A stretch of 64,000 bases of DNA from Bacillus sp. DNRA2 (GCF_012843265.1 NZ_JABAIT010000002.1:186001-250000); one strand, 5' to 3'. Shown: positions 7,694 through 19,241, counted from the first letter of the stretch. The notes: generated from the sequence alone by a model not told the origin. Translations and numbers: made by a program.

Positions 7694-9547
7694 TTGTCAA
7701 AATATTTGTTTGAAATTCAGAACTTGTCTTATCGCAGTCCTGACGGAAATATGAAAAACGTTAGTTTAAATCTTGGGTACGGAGAAATTCACGCATTGAT
7801 CATTAAAAGCAGCTCCGAACAAAATGTTTTTATTAATTCCTTAATGGCTGCACAAGAAAAACATGCTGAAAAAGGAGTATTTAAATTTAAAGGTCAAATC
7901 CTTGCTAACCATAAACTCAGAAAAAATAAAATACTCATTATGCAACAAAAACCATTACTGTTTAATCACTTTTCAGTAGCCGAAAACCTTAATTATTCGG
8001 CTTTACCCACTCGAAAATTTCTCCCGTTAATCAATTGGTGGAAAGTGAGAAAAAGAGCGGAATATATCTTGAATAAATTAGATTTCCCAATTAATTATCA
8101 AACAAAATTAAATAAATTATCTGAGGAAAACAAAAGAATTGTCTATATTGCCGGGATATTCATGGAACAACCTGAAGTGATTATCATGCAAGAACCAATG
8201 GAAGGGCTTTCGGCCAATTATGCTGCCAAATTATATAATGTCCTAAAACAGTTCAAAGAAGATGGAGGCAGTATCATTTATGTTACGAAACAATGGGAGG
8301 AAGCCATCAAAGTAGCTGATCGGATTTCTATCCTATCAAAAGGAAAGATAAGAAATGAACTATCTGCAGACATCGCCAAAAGGGACCCGCAAAAATTGCT
8401 CAAAGCCATTGAAGATTACAAATATAAAGAAAACAATATCTATAAAGATGACGATACCCAAAATGTTCTTGAAGCCATTTTTAAGGCTGCTGAATTCTTA
8501 ACATCTGAATATGAGCTAAAAGATGTACTGTTATTATTGGCTAAAGAAGGAATGAATGTCATGAATGCGGATGGTTGTTCGATCAAGTTAATTGACGAGC
8601 AAACATCGAGTATTATTGATGAATTTGGGATTAATGAGAAAAATTTAAAAGCCCAATTAAATAAAGAGGCGATCATGAATATCGCTAAAGGAAACGGTAT
8701 ATTTTATCTGAATGAAAATGATAAAGAATTTAACTTACTGTTTGAGAAAATCGAGAAGGTTAAAACCTTTATTTGCATTCCCGTCTTAATTAGGAACCAA
8801 GTGACCGGCATCATCCAGTTTTATTATGAAAACTTATATGTTTATTCAAATGAGGAGGCTAAATACTTATCGACTTTGGCCCGTCATGCTGCCATAGCGA
8901 TTGAAGACACAAGATTAATCGGAAGGTCCGCCTTCTTACAGGAGAGTCATCACCGCATCAAAAATAATCTTCAATCGATTGTTGGACTCATCTATTTACA
9001 AAAAACATTTGTGAAAAACAACCCTGAAATGTCAATCGATGATGCCTTAGATAGCATTATTTCCAGAGTAAAAAGCATTGCCTCTGTCCATAATCTTTTG
9101 TCAAAAGACAAATTAGGTCGAAGTATTATTAACGTGAAAGAAATCATCGAGGCAGTGATTGACCTGATCAATACAGACCCTAACATTACCATCACGTTTG
9201 AATTAGATGATATATTAATTCCCTATAACAAAGCGACATCGATAGCACTTATCATCAATGAATTGGTGATTAATTGTTTTAAGCATGCTTTTAAAAATAT
9301 GGATTTAGGTAAAATTGAGATAAAATGCAAACGAAATGATGAATTTATTTTTTTAGAAGTTAGTGATAACGGGGTAGGACTTCCGGAGAGTTTTTATTCC
9401 AAGCAAGGCGAAAGCCTCGGATTAACTATTTTACAAGGAATCGTAACCAGTGATTTAGGTGGAACGATCAATTTTGTCAGCGAGGAGACAGGCACGACCG
9501 TCGAAGTGGTCGTTCCGAACGACAGAATTTTCCACAACCTAAAATAG
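7694..9547 (+). CDS. Histidine kinase with N-terminal ABC-ATPase-like pseudodomain, GAF and HisKA_2/HATPase
   Basis: 617 residues from TTG 7694, 5 nt after ACGGAGGT. Residues ~4-225 follow the sugar ABC ATPase fold, but the Walker A position reads IIKSSSEQNVF (no GKS/T), the signature reads LSEENKR, Walker B reads VIIMQEP, and the switch histidine is replaced in YVTKQWEE; the Q-loop glutamine remains. A GAF domain follows (~260-405), then HisKA_2 with phosphoacceptor His in ESHHRIKNNLQ (~420) and an HATPase with N-box INELVIN and DNGVGLP. Partner of the divergent ANTAR regulator. The pseudo-ATPase may dock on the Rbs-type permease or sense nucleotide; that is inference. Ends at a bidirectional terminator. 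Confidence 0.9.
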   Translation: MSKYLFEIQNLSYRSPDGNMKNVSLNLGYGEIHALIIKSSSEQNVFINSLMAAQEKHAEKGVFKFKGQILANHKLRKNKILIMQQKPLLFNHFSVAENLNYSALPTRKFLPLINWWKVRKRAEYILNKLDFPINYQTKLNKLSEENKRIVYIAGIFMEQPEVIIMQEPMEGLSANYAAKLYNVLKQFKEDGGSIIYVTKQWEEAIKVADRISILSKGKIRNELSADIAKRDPQKLLKAIEDYKYKENNIYKDDDTQNVLEAIFKAAEFLTSEYELKDVLLLLAKEGMNVMNADGCSIKLIDEQTSSIIDEFGINEKNLKAQLNKEAIMNIAKGNGIFYLNENDKEFNLLFEKIEKVKTFICIPVLIRNQVTGIIQFYYENLYVYSNEEAKYLSTLARHAAIAIEDTRLIGRSAFLQESHHRIKNNLQSIVGLIYLQKTFVKNNPEMSIDDALDSIISRVKSIASVHNLLSKDKLGRSIINVKEIIEAVIDLINTDPNITITFELDDILIPYNKATSIALIINELVINCFKHAFKNMDLGKIEIKCKRNDEFIFLEVSDNGVGLPESFYSKQGESLGLTILQGIVTSDLGGTINFVSEETGTTVEVVVPNDRIFHNLK

Positions 9548-9572
9548 CCTATGACATCCATTTGTAACGGTA

Positions 9573-9612
9573 AAAAAGAGCCTATCTTCCCAAAAACACG
9601 GAAGATAGGCTT
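9573..9612. terminator. Bidirectional terminator
   Basis: 12-bp stem AGCCTATCTTCC with its complement around an 8-nt loop, flanked by A-run and T-run, serving the kinase (+) and the convergent dehydrogenase (-). Confidence 0.9.
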
Positions 9613-9629
9613 TTTTAAATTCATTTAAA

Positions 9630-10727
9630 TTACCACTTAAAGTCCAAAATAACACGTTCCCAGCTTCGATGCTCGCCAGCATAATCCATTGCTTTCATAA
9701 AGTCATCGGCATTATGAATCGCATTGAATTCGGTTGGAAGAATCGCTCTCAATGTCTTTTGATAATCAACATTTTCCATTGCCGTGATAACCGCATGAAA
9801 GTCTCTGCAAGCACTGCGGCTGCTTCCTAGTAACGTTAATCCTTTTTCAAGTACATCTCGAGTATTAATTGGTACTCTTTCTTCAGATACTCCCATTAGA
9901 ACTAAAGTGCCACCACGTGCTAACAGGTCAATACCTTGGTTTACAGCACTTTCGCTAAATTTTCCACCCGTACATTCTACAACTACATCCACTCTTTTTC
10001 CTGCTTTAAAATCATATTCTTGAACTAAAGCACAGTCTGCAAAGCCAAATTGGGCCAACTTCTCTGGAATCGCTCCAAACACTTTTAATCTTGAAGCATC
10101 AAGGCCATAAACATGATGAATCATCGCTGCTGTTAAATAACCAACAGGTCCATCGCCAAAAAGTGCCACTGTAGAATTTGGTGAAGTTAATTGTTCTTTA
10201 ATGCGGCTCAAGGCTTGATAAGAAACGGTGCATAATTCAGATAGGACAGCAATTTCATCTGGTACAGATTCACCGATAGGAATCGCACATTCTGCTGGTA
10301 CAACTAAACGGTTTTGGGCAATACCATCATAGCCACTGCCCAAAAATTTATTTTTTTCACTATAATTATCAATAAAATCTTTATCACGAAGAGGACTACA
10401 TTCTTCTGTGTCTCCCTCACCTAATAAATTACCCGGTATATTAGGGACAATGACCACTTTTTGGCCGACTTTTACCTTATCTGACTTACTTTCTACCACT
10501 CTAGCAATTCCTTCATGAATCAGAGCCATCGGTAATTTCTTAGCCATTACTTCTGGACTTCTTAGCCCCATGTAATAACGCAAATCTGCATGACAAATGC
10601 TCGCTAGAATTGGTTCAACAACCACTTCTCCCTCGCGGACATTACGTTCAATAAGAACTTCCTCAACTTTACCTGGACTTAAAAGTCGAAATGTACGTGA
10701 TTGAACTGCTGTCTTAGTACTATTCAT
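9630..10727 (-). CDS. TarJ-like ribitol-5-phosphate 2-dehydrogenase / polyol dehydrogenase
   Basis: 365 residues from ATG 10727, preceded by AGGGGGA; an upstream in-frame extension lacks a ribosome site. Medium-chain dehydrogenase with the TarJ-type segments SICHADLRYYMG (~40), KKLPMALIHEG (~60), and Rossmann turn FGDGPVG (~190). TarJ makes ribitol-5-phosphate from ribulose-5-phosphate for teichoic acid; in a catabolic cluster the reverse oxidation is likely. It has its own strong promoter and is divergent from araB. No CDP-ribitol synthase (TarI) is adjacent, so a wall role is less likely. Confidence 0.82.
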   Translation of the reverse strand: MNSTKTAVQSRTFRLLSPGKVEEVLIERNVREGEVVVEPILASICHADLRYYMGLRSPEVMAKKLPMALIHEGIARVVESKSDKVKVGQKVVIVPNIPGNLLGEGDTEECSPLRDKDFIDNYSEKNKFLGSGYDGIAQNRLVVPAECAIPIGESVPDEIAVLSELCTVSYQALSRIKEQLTSPNSTVALFGDGPVGYLTAAMIHHVYGLDASRLKVFGAIPEKLAQFGFADCALVQEYDFKAGKRVDVVVECTGGKFSESAVNQGIDLLARGGTLVLMGVSEERVPINTRDVLEKGLTLLGSSRSACRDFHAVITAMENVDYQKTLRAILPTEFNAIHNADDFMKAMDYAGEHRSWERVILDFKW

Positions 10728-10851
10728 TATTTCTCCCCCTAATGATAAACACGATAAGATGAAATGCGATTGTTTTTTATCATCTAAACCACGATCACTC
10801 ATCTTCGTGTTTGTTTCTGCTCTTTATTGTTCATATTCACTCGATATTTAT

Positions 10852-10880
10852 AATATACGAAGAGTTTTTTTGAGTGTCAA
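10852..10880 (-). promoter_or_regulatory. SigA promoter of the TarJ-like gene
   Basis: TTGACA (10880-10875), 17 bp, TATATT (10857-10852). About 15 bp upstream, at 10893-10916, lies a TATGTTTGAATTTATTTG-like segment resembling the motif at the DeoR gene, a possible shared operator. Confidence 0.8.
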
Positions 10881-11022
10881 GTCAATAGCAAGTAAAAACA
10901 AATAAATTCAAACATATTTTTTTATAAAACAATCAGATTGCTAGAATTTACCGCTCACTTACGTTTAAAATTCTGCTCACGCTCAAAGATGTTCGTTAAT
11001 ACGCTCTTTTTAGACAAAAGGA

Positions 11023-11078
11023 TTGCTCAATATTGCTCGATTCTGTTAAAATGATACAAAGCAATGTAAAGGTTTTCA
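11023..11078 (+). promoter_or_regulatory. Probable araB promoter with near-cre sequence
   Basis: TTGCTC (11023-11028), 18 bp, TAAAAT (11047-11052). At 11065-11078 TGTAAAGGTTTTCA matches the cre consensus except for G in place of the central C. This would sit just downstream of the transcription start. The rest of the 370-bp divergent region shows no gene. Confidence 0.45.
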
Positions 11079-11097
11079 TGCGGGAGGGACAAGACAG

Positions 11098-12801
11098 ATG
11101 GAAATGAAGAAGTACTCAATTGGAATTGATTATGGCTCCGAATCAGGAAGGGTTCTGGTTGTAGACATAGCAACAGGAGAAATCAAAGGGATGCAAGTCA
11201 TTCCTTACAGACACGGAGTCATTACAGAAACTCTACCAAACTCAGAAATTAATATTCCAAAGGGAAGTGCTCTACAACATCCCAATGATTATATTGAAGT
11301 TTTAGAAGAAGGAGTTCCTGCGGCAATCTCAAAAGCGGGAATCAATCCAGAGCAAATAATCGGGTTAGGTATTGACGTGACGTCTTCTACATTAATACCA
11401 GTCGATCAAAACTTAATACCATTATGCTTTCACAAAGAATGGCAAGATTCACATCATGCATGGTTAAAACTTTGGAAACACCATCACACCAAAACTCAAA
11501 CAGAAAAAATATATAAATTAGCAACTCAGCGAAAAGAAAAGTGGATGCGTCGGTTAGGCTACAATATCTCAGAAGAATGGGCGTTCCCTAAATTACTCGA
11601 AGTATTTGAGGAAGGAAAAGCTGTATATGACGCTACTACTTATTTTATCGAAGCAGTAGATTGGCTTGTCTCTCAGCTTACTTCAACCTTAATTAGAAAC
11701 AACTGCTCATTAGGATTCAAAACTTTTTGGAATGACGAAGATGGATTTCCTGAAGAGTTCCTAAAAGAACTAGATCGTGAATTTGGTTCTACCATCCTTG
11801 ACAAATTGGCTGGAGAAGTCAAAAACATTGGTTCACGTGCAGGGTATCTTTCGAAAGATTGGGCGGAGAAACTTTCACTTCCCGAAGGGTTACCAATCGC
11901 GACTGGAATTATTGATGCACATTCAGCCATACTGGGCACCGGTGTCTATCAACCTGAAACCTTCCTTATGGTCATGGGTACTTCTACTTGTCATATGATG
12001 ATGCACTCTGAACTAAAAGAGGTTCCTGGAATTTCAGGGGTTATTAAGGATGGGGTTTTACCTGGCCTATATGCCTATGAAGCTGGTCAATCTGCAGTCG
12101 GTGATCTATTCGGCAGTTATGTTAAAAACCATGTTCCTAATTCTTATTACGAACAAGCTCAAGAATTAGGAGTATCTGTGTTCAACCTTTTAGAAGAGAA
12201 AGCAAGCAAGCTTATACCTGGGGAAAACGGCATGTTTGCGCTCGATTGGCATAACGGTAATCGTTCCATCTTATCTGATGCTGATTTGTCGGGCGTTTTA
12301 ATTGGGCTAACCCTTCATACAAAACCTGAAGAAATTTATCGTGCCTATATGGAAAGTACGGCATTCGGTGCTAAAATCATCATCGAAACGTTCCGCGAAT
12401 GGGGTATGAACGTAGCAAAAGTCGTAGCTTGTGGTGGCTTACCACAGCGTAATGCGCTGTTAATGCAAATTTATGCTGATATTCTCAATATCCCTATTCA
12501 AATTTCTCAGTCCGAATATGCACCAGCAATTGGCGCAGCAGTATTAGGAGCTGTTGCCGCTGGTGCGGAAAATGGTGGATATAGCGACATAAAAGTAGCG
12601 ATTCAGCATATTGCACCGCCGTTTGAAAAGACCTACTATCCAAATGAAGAAAGTGTCGCCATTTATGAAACGCTCTTTACTCACTATAAAGATATGCATG
12701 ATTATTTTGGTGTAAAACACATCAATTTAATGAGATCGCTTAAAAAGCTTCGCAATTGTTCAGCACAAACATCAAAATTAGCTTTCATTGAAAATAAATA
12801 G
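11098..12801 (+). CDS. araB: Ribulokinase (FGGY family)
   Basis: 567 residues, the usual AraB length (~560). It phosphorylates L-ribulose (or related pentuloses) with ATP to the 5-phosphate used by AraD. N-terminal FGGY ATPase signature IGIDYGSESGRVLVVD (~7-22), the ribulokinase segment GIDVTSSTLIPVD (~97), catalytic Asp in TGIIDAHSA (~274), and C-terminal VACGGLPQRNALLMQIYAD (~440). ATG follows GGGAGG. Alone on the plus strand, divergent from the TarJ-like gene, ending at a bidirectional terminator. About ten extra residues follow the family's usual C-terminus. Confidence 0.93.
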   Translation: MEMKKYSIGIDYGSESGRVLVVDIATGEIKGMQVIPYRHGVITETLPNSEINIPKGSALQHPNDYIEVLEEGVPAAISKAGINPEQIIGLGIDVTSSTLIPVDQNLIPLCFHKEWQDSHHAWLKLWKHHHTKTQTEKIYKLATQRKEKWMRRLGYNISEEWAFPKLLEVFEEGKAVYDATTYFIEAVDWLVSQLTSTLIRNNCSLGFKTFWNDEDGFPEEFLKELDREFGSTILDKLAGEVKNIGSRAGYLSKDWAEKLSLPEGLPIATGIIDAHSAILGTGVYQPETFLMVMGTSTCHMMMHSELKEVPGISGVIKDGVLPGLYAYEAGQSAVGDLFGSYVKNHVPNSYYEQAQELGVSVFNLLEEKASKLIPGENGMFALDWHNGNRSILSDADLSGVLIGLTLHTKPEEIYRAYMESTAFGAKIIIETFREWGMNVAKVVACGGLPQRNALLMQIYADILNIPIQISQSEYAPAIGAAVLGAVAAGAENGGYSDIKVAIQHIAPPFEKTYYPNEESVAIYETLFTHYKDMHDYFGVKHINLMRSLKKLRNCSAQTSKLAFIENK

Positions 12802-12810
12802 AATGTAAAT

Positions 12811-12850
12811 AAAGAGCCTGACAACTGCTTTGCGGATTGACAGGCTCTTT
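12811..12850. terminator. Bidirectional terminator
   Basis: 10-bp stem AAAGAGCCTG with its complement, A/T-runs on both sides, between convergent araB and the helicase gene. Confidence 0.85.
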
Positions 12851-12879
12851 ATTTTTATTGATGATTTTTAAAAAATTAC

Positions 12880-15105
12880 TTAAATTTGCTTTAGTAGGTA
12901 TTCACAAATCTTGCTTGAACTCAATCTCACTGCGACGTAAGGGGGTTTGGTCCCTTTGGCGCCTTCAAGCGGTAGTCCGAGCCACAAAACCTTCTCGTCC
13001 AACATTACAAAGGTAAACGGAAAGCTCTGGTTTTGCCAAACATCAGCTTCGCTCCACCTGGACTCTGATATCAACGTCAATTGGCATCGTTTATCCCTGA
13101 TTTGCAATTGCTGTTTCCACTCTTCTGTTAACACGGTGCCCTCCGGTAAGGAGATGAATATTGATGACTTAGCCATTTTCAAATCACGAAAAACAGGTTC
13201 CACTTTCCGCGCATGAAACCACCTGACATTTGGGTGTTGATTTTTGATCCATGAACCAATCTCTTTTGTGGTGACTGTATGATTTTCCTTAACTTGATGA
13301 TCAACGAGCTGGCGTAGCGTTTTACCTTGATGGATATACTTTTCAATAAAATGTCTGTTGCTAACGTGCAGAAATTTCCCCTTCGTTCTTGTAATCGCTA
13401 CATTTATCAGCCGTTCACTGTCCTTGCCTGTTAACAACATACCAGCTCTTGTTTGCGGTGCGCTATCTACCGTATCAAAAATCATGACATCGCGTTCACT
13501 TCCTTGAAATCGGTGCACAGTCGCGGCAATGATATCGATTTTACTTCGCTCTTTTTCCAACAATTCTTCTAAAAGCCATTCCATCAAATTTGCTTGAGCC
13601 CGGTATGGTGTCACATATCCAATTGATTTTGCTCCGCCAAGATAGGCCTCCTGAATTAATTGGAACGACAGCAAAAGCTGCCATAAGTTAAACCTAGAAT
13701 TTGTCGCTTTATCACTGACACAATGGAAACCGGTAAAGCTCGTGTCTAAAAGCACAGCGGCTTGACCTTGAAACGGAGTGAGGTTAGCGATTGTGTGTCT
13801 ACTTTTATAAACACTTTCGTGGTTTCCTACTAACGAATGGTATATGTAGCGATTTGTAAACTCCGCAATATCTGGGTGCATCCTCCGTTGTTCTTTTAAC
13901 AAAAACAATTGTGGATGAAGCTTTCCTTCATGTAACGAATCCACCACGCCAGCATGATGGAACACATCCTCCTTCAGCCATTTGGCGACAAGTGGTGCCC
14001 GACTCGATGCGATTGGGGGCAATTGCTTGAAGTCACCGCAAATAATCACCCGCTTTCCTAATGAGGCAGCAAAAGCAGCATGTGGTACGTATGCCATACT
14101 CGCTTCATCGAGAATGACGACATCATAATCGGATTCATAAATCGCACTGTCACTGGCCGCCTTTGCCAGCGTCGCCCCAACAACAAACGCCTCTTTAACT
14201 AATTGAACCTCTTTTCTCCGGACCTTTTCTAAGAGTTTTGCAATTTCTATTTCTAGTTCGAGCAACTTGTCCGAATCTCGTTTGCTAAATGAATGGGTCA
14301 GATCTTGCTTGAGCGATCGCCTTTCTTCAATTAATTTTTCTCGATTATGTGCAAGTCGCGGATCCTGCTTTTCAATCAGTACATTTGTGGTGATTTCGTG
14401 ATCTTGGGTCGCATCCCCCGTATTTCCCCCGTAGCGAATGACATCACCTAATCGGAATACTTTTTTCTTTTTAATAAAATCAGTCAGTTCACGCATTAAT
14501 ACATCAACCGCTTGATTGCTATGTGATAAAATCAAAACTTTCTTACGGCGAAAATATTTGTTTGCTGCGGTTCTTGCGAGTGTGTAGGTTTTTCCAGTAC
14601 CCGGAGGTCCCCAAACAAACGTGACCGGATTGTATTTAGAGCGCAAAACGAGTTCGTGGATATTGCTGGTAATCTTTCCTGCCGGATGCTTTGTTTCTTG
14701 GGACGGATTCATCAAGCGCTTGACTCTCAGCCGCTTCTGTTTACTTTTTTTGATTTCATCCAAGCGTTGTATCAGCTGCTCAAGCAATTCCCACGGGTCA
14801 TGCACGAGATACGCCTCCGACACTTGTTCACCAAGATTCTTTTCCAATCCCAGAATCATTCCCCGACCTTCTGATGAAAGCACGATACCGCTTGTTGTCA
14901 CCGTACCCCATTCCAATTTTACCGTTGAGCCAATCGGTATCCTCAATGAGAATGATGTATCAAAATAATAGCTATATTGGTCGCCAACTGCTAACTGTCT
15001 TCCATTTGTAAGGGAGTACCGGCTCCCGCCAAATTTTTTCAAATGATTGATTTCCTGCTGCAATGCTTCTTGCCATTCGTTTATGTAGATTTTAAATGTG
15101 GTCAT
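12880..15105 (-). CDS. Superfamily-1 helicase (Upf1/Dna2-like) with PLD-like C-terminus
   Basis: 741 residues. Walker A GPPGTGKTYTL at ~166, Walker B VVILDEAS at ~327, motif III GDFKQLPP, motif IV/V with EQRRMHP (~405) and TVHRFQGSERD (~535), motif VI VAITRTKGK (~587). A long insert of charged residues (~240-310) sits between motifs I and II as in the Upf1 1B domain. The last ~120 residues (VEPVFRDLKMAKSSIFISLPEG) look like a PLD-type nuclease half found in related proteins. Likely acts on DNA or RNA 5'-3'; the cellular role is unknown. ATG follows AAGGGAG. Monocistronic. Confidence 0.87.
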   Translation of the reverse strand: MTTFKIYINEWQEALQQEINHLKKFGGSRYSLTNGRQLAVGDQYSYYFDTSFSLRIPIGSTVKLEWGTVTTSGIVLSSEGRGMILGLEKNLGEQVSEAYLVHDPWELLEQLIQRLDEIKKSKQKRLRVKRLMNPSQETKHPAGKITSNIHELVLRSKYNPVTFVWGPPGTGKTYTLARTAANKYFRRKKVLILSHSNQAVDVLMRELTDFIKKKKVFRLGDVIRYGGNTGDATQDHEITTNVLIEKQDPRLAHNREKLIEERRSLKQDLTHSFSKRDSDKLLELEIEIAKLLEKVRRKEVQLVKEAFVVGATLAKAASDSAIYESDYDVVILDEASMAYVPHAAFAASLGKRVIICGDFKQLPPIASSRAPLVAKWLKEDVFHHAGVVDSLHEGKLHPQLFLLKEQRRMHPDIAEFTNRYIYHSLVGNHESVYKSRHTIANLTPFQGQAAVLLDTSFTGFHCVSDKATNSRFNLWQLLLSFQLIQEAYLGGAKSIGYVTPYRAQANLMEWLLEELLEKERSKIDIIAATVHRFQGSERDVMIFDTVDSAPQTRAGMLLTGKDSERLINVAITRTKGKFLHVSNRHFIEKYIHQGKTLRQLVDHQVKENHTVTTKEIGSWIKNQHPNVRWFHARKVEPVFRDLKMAKSSIFISLPEGTVLTEEWKQQLQIRDKRCQLTLISESRWSEADVWQNQSFPFTFVMLDEKVLWLGLPLEGAKGTKPPYVAVRLSSSKICEYLLKQI

Positions 15106-15213
15106 TGGTCTCCCTTTTCCGTTGGAAATTCCTTAACTAGTTTCTAGTGCCCGGTATTTCCCATTGAAGTGATGACTATTATCATATCATTTTTTTGATT
15201 GCATATCACAAAT

Positions 15214-15250
15214 ACAAAAACGGCCACGTAGGCAGATTCTACGTGACCGA
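15214..15250 (-). terminator. katG terminator
   Basis: Stem CGGTCACGTAG with CTACGTGGCCG (one wobble), 8-nt loop, followed by TTTTTG on the minus strand. Confidence 0.85.
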
Positions 15251-15261
15251 TATTGTTCAGC

Positions 15262-17502
<2,241 letters not shown>

Positions 17503-17590
17503 TTATGCTTCTTAAGTAAGAATAAGCCCAAAAATTGCGGTTGAAATAATGAAAGTTGTTTCATTCTATTAATCTATTACGTAAAACATA

Positions 17591-17616
17591 AAAAATAACC
17601 CCAATTATAAGGGGTT
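17591..17616 (-). terminator. Terminator after the CBO0543-type gene
   Basis: Stem AACCCC/GGGGTT with an 8-nt loop and a T-run on the minus strand (17590-17595); separates the gene at 17704 from katG. Confidence 0.65.
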
Positions 17617-17703
17617 TTAAAACTTAATATCGTGAAATCATTCGTGTTGATATTTAAATTCCGTTCCATTAATGCTTGAAAAGACGCAATCAAATAACGT
17701 ATT

Positions 17704-18195
17704 TCAATTGATTTTTTTCTCACTCCACCTTAACAGATCAATAAACATCCTTGTAGTAAATGATTTGATGATGATGCTTAAAAACGAGTAATACCATTTC
17801 CACTTTTTTGTCCATTTAATTAATTCTGTTTTCCGCTCAGCACATAATTCGATAAGAAATGGTGGTATTGTGATAAGAAGCAGTTTGTACATTTTAGGAA
17901 ATAGTTTATCTTTATAAGTTATTTGGTTATAAAAAATTGTAAAAGTAGGATATATGAATAAATCAAATAAAATGTGTGTTTTGAATACTTTTGGAAATAG
18001 CCGGATTGGATATTTTACAACCCGATACCTTAAAACGATTTTATCAATAATTTCGTTTGTAACAGCATTAAATAAATAAACAATAATCCAGTCTTTTATT
18101 GGCTTTTTTCTAAAAATCAAAGGAATTAAAATCACAAAATTAATAAGAAATGCAACCTTCAATAATTTATATTGTGTTTTATTACTAATCATCAT
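17704..18195 (-). CDS. CBO0543-type small membrane protein
   Basis: 163 residues from ATG 18195, after AAAGGA; a longer frame upstream has no ribosome site. Four or five hydrophobic segments with basic loops. The conserved segment YPIRLFPKVFKTHILFDLF (~67-85) is also present in the protein at 49854 (YPVRPLPKIFKTNIIYDML), so the two are paralogues; the gene at 63427 looks related. Function unknown; such genes are common in Bacillus and often near sporulation or small membrane genes. Assignment to the CBO0543 family is by recollection. Confidence 0.72.
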   Translation of the reverse strand: MMISNKTQYKLLKVAFLINFVILIPLIFRKKPIKDWIIVYLFNAVTNEIIDKIVLRYRVVKYPIRLFPKVFKTHILFDLFIYPTFTIFYNQITYKDKLFPKMYKLLLITIPPFLIELCAERKTELIKWTKKWKWYYSFLSIIIKSFTTRMFIDLLRWSEKKIN

Positions 18196-18298
18196 GAACA
18201 TCCTTTCCTTTTTAGAATGCTCAATATACAAATTACTTATGTGGTTTAAAAAGGAAAATGGCATCTTTGCTTCATTTTTGATCCTATTCTTTTACATT

Positions 18299-18318
18299 AT
18301 TCAAACGATTGTTTGAAT
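18299..18318. promoter_or_regulatory. Palindrome upstream of the CBO0543-type gene
   Basis: ATTCAAAC-GATT-GTTTGAAT, perfect 8-bp arms, ~100 bp upstream of the start. It resembles operators of TetR-type repressors; no such gene is adjacent. The rest of 18196-18539 shows nothing else. Confidence 0.4.
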
Positions 18319-18539
18319 GTTTGTTAAAAGAGTGCAACAAAGTTCTTATTTTTAATAAAAAAAGCAAGGTATCTGTGTGAAAATAGTAAATGAAGCTTTT
18401 ACAGAATAATACTTCTTCATATTCTAAAGGTCATTCTTGTTAATTTTTCAGATTATTAGGAATATTTAGAACTAAAATGTATACGCTTTCAAAAAAATCT
18501 TATATAATAAAAACAACTTATATTTCAGGAGGTGATTCA

Positions 18540-18770
18540 ATGATTATTCCAAAAGAGGACATCCATTTTCTGGTAGATGGTATAAGGGAAAAAGATACCC
18601 ATCTGGTGTACCAGCTTATTAGTCACATTATTCAAAAAGGCACTCTAGAGGAAATTGGGTTAGATGTGGATTTTTATCCATTACCAGAAAGAGAAAAAGC
18701 ACTGCTAAATCAGGCAAAAATGAAAACTGAAATAGATGAGCTGATCATCTGGTATGATCAGCATATTTAA
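18540..18770 (+). CDS. Small protein of unknown function
   Basis: 76 residues from ATG 18540, preceded by an excellent AGGAGGTGATTCA. Acidic, helical, no membrane segment; no family recognised. The sequence ends ELIIWYDQHI. A TATAAT-like box lies near 18503, but a matching -35 is not clear. Confidence 0.7.
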   Translation: MIIPKEDIHFLVDGIREKDTHLVYQLISHIIQKGTLEEIGLDVDFYPLPEREKALLNQAKMKTEIDELIIWYDQHI

Positions 18771-18892
18771 ATAGTAAGAACTGGTGGGAACAAAGATATT
18801 TCAACTTCTGTTCCCCTTTAAGCCTTCAAAACAGGTAACTAAATTTCATCCCCACTCATTTTCCACAAAACCTCGCCTTAATTATCAAAAAT

Positions 18893-18921
18893 AAAAAAAC
18901 AGAGAATCATTGAATTCTCTG
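18893..18921 (-). terminator. Terminator of the first YppF-like gene
   Basis: 8-bp stem CAGAGAAT/ATTCTCTG followed by seven T on the minus strand. Confidence 0.85.
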
Positions 18922-18993
18922 CTCCATACCATATCAATTCGTATTTTAAGTCTCTATATTACAGCATTTTATTTTACCAAAAAAAGAAAAATT

Positions 18994-19167
18994 TTAAGCA
19001 GACTTAGGAATAAGTTTGTCTATTTCGGATAAAAGCTTTTTGTATTCGACAATACTTAATTCTCCTAGTATATAAGATTTTTTAATATAATTATGCAACT
19101 CGGCAACATGTAATGGATTATGATTTTGATCTGAGTTAAATCGCTGAATAATATCTTCTAACAACAT
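18994..19167 (-). CDS. YppF-like small protein, copy 1
   Basis: 57 residues, MLLEDIIQRF at the start and ending LIPKSA. The core LHNYIKKSYILGELSIVEY matches the pattern of the small YppF-like family (helix, turn with GE-S-EY, helix). Preceded by GAGGGG at ~10 nt. A paralogue with ~65% identity by eye lies 240 bp upstream at 19407, and the untranslated sequence before both genes is also similar, so the pair is a tandem duplication. Function unknown in any species I know. Confidence 0.75.
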   Translation of the reverse strand: MLLEDIIQRFNSDQNHNPLHVAELHNYIKKSYILGELSIVEYKKLLSEIDKLIPKSA

Positions 19168-19197
19168 TGAAATCAGCCCCTCTTCCTAATCCTTTAT

Positions 19198-19241
19198 GTT
19201 TTATTACTGTAATATAATTATATCACGTGTTATATATCACG
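19198..19241 (-). promoter_or_regulatory. Degenerate Fnr-type box and promoter of YppF-like copy 1
   Basis: CGTGTTATATATCACG (19226-19241) is a symmetric relative of TGTGA-N6-TCACA. A possible -10 (TAAAAC, minus strand 203-198) lies 33 bp from its centre, compatible with class II activation; a TATAAT at 19222-19217 is closer. It occupies the same place as the perfect box before copy 2. Confidence 0.45.

Noticed and set aside
10728-10802. Longer N-terminus for the TarJ-like dehydrogenase
   Set aside because: No ribosome site at the upstream start, and the family begins near the ATG at 10727, which has AGGGGGA before it.
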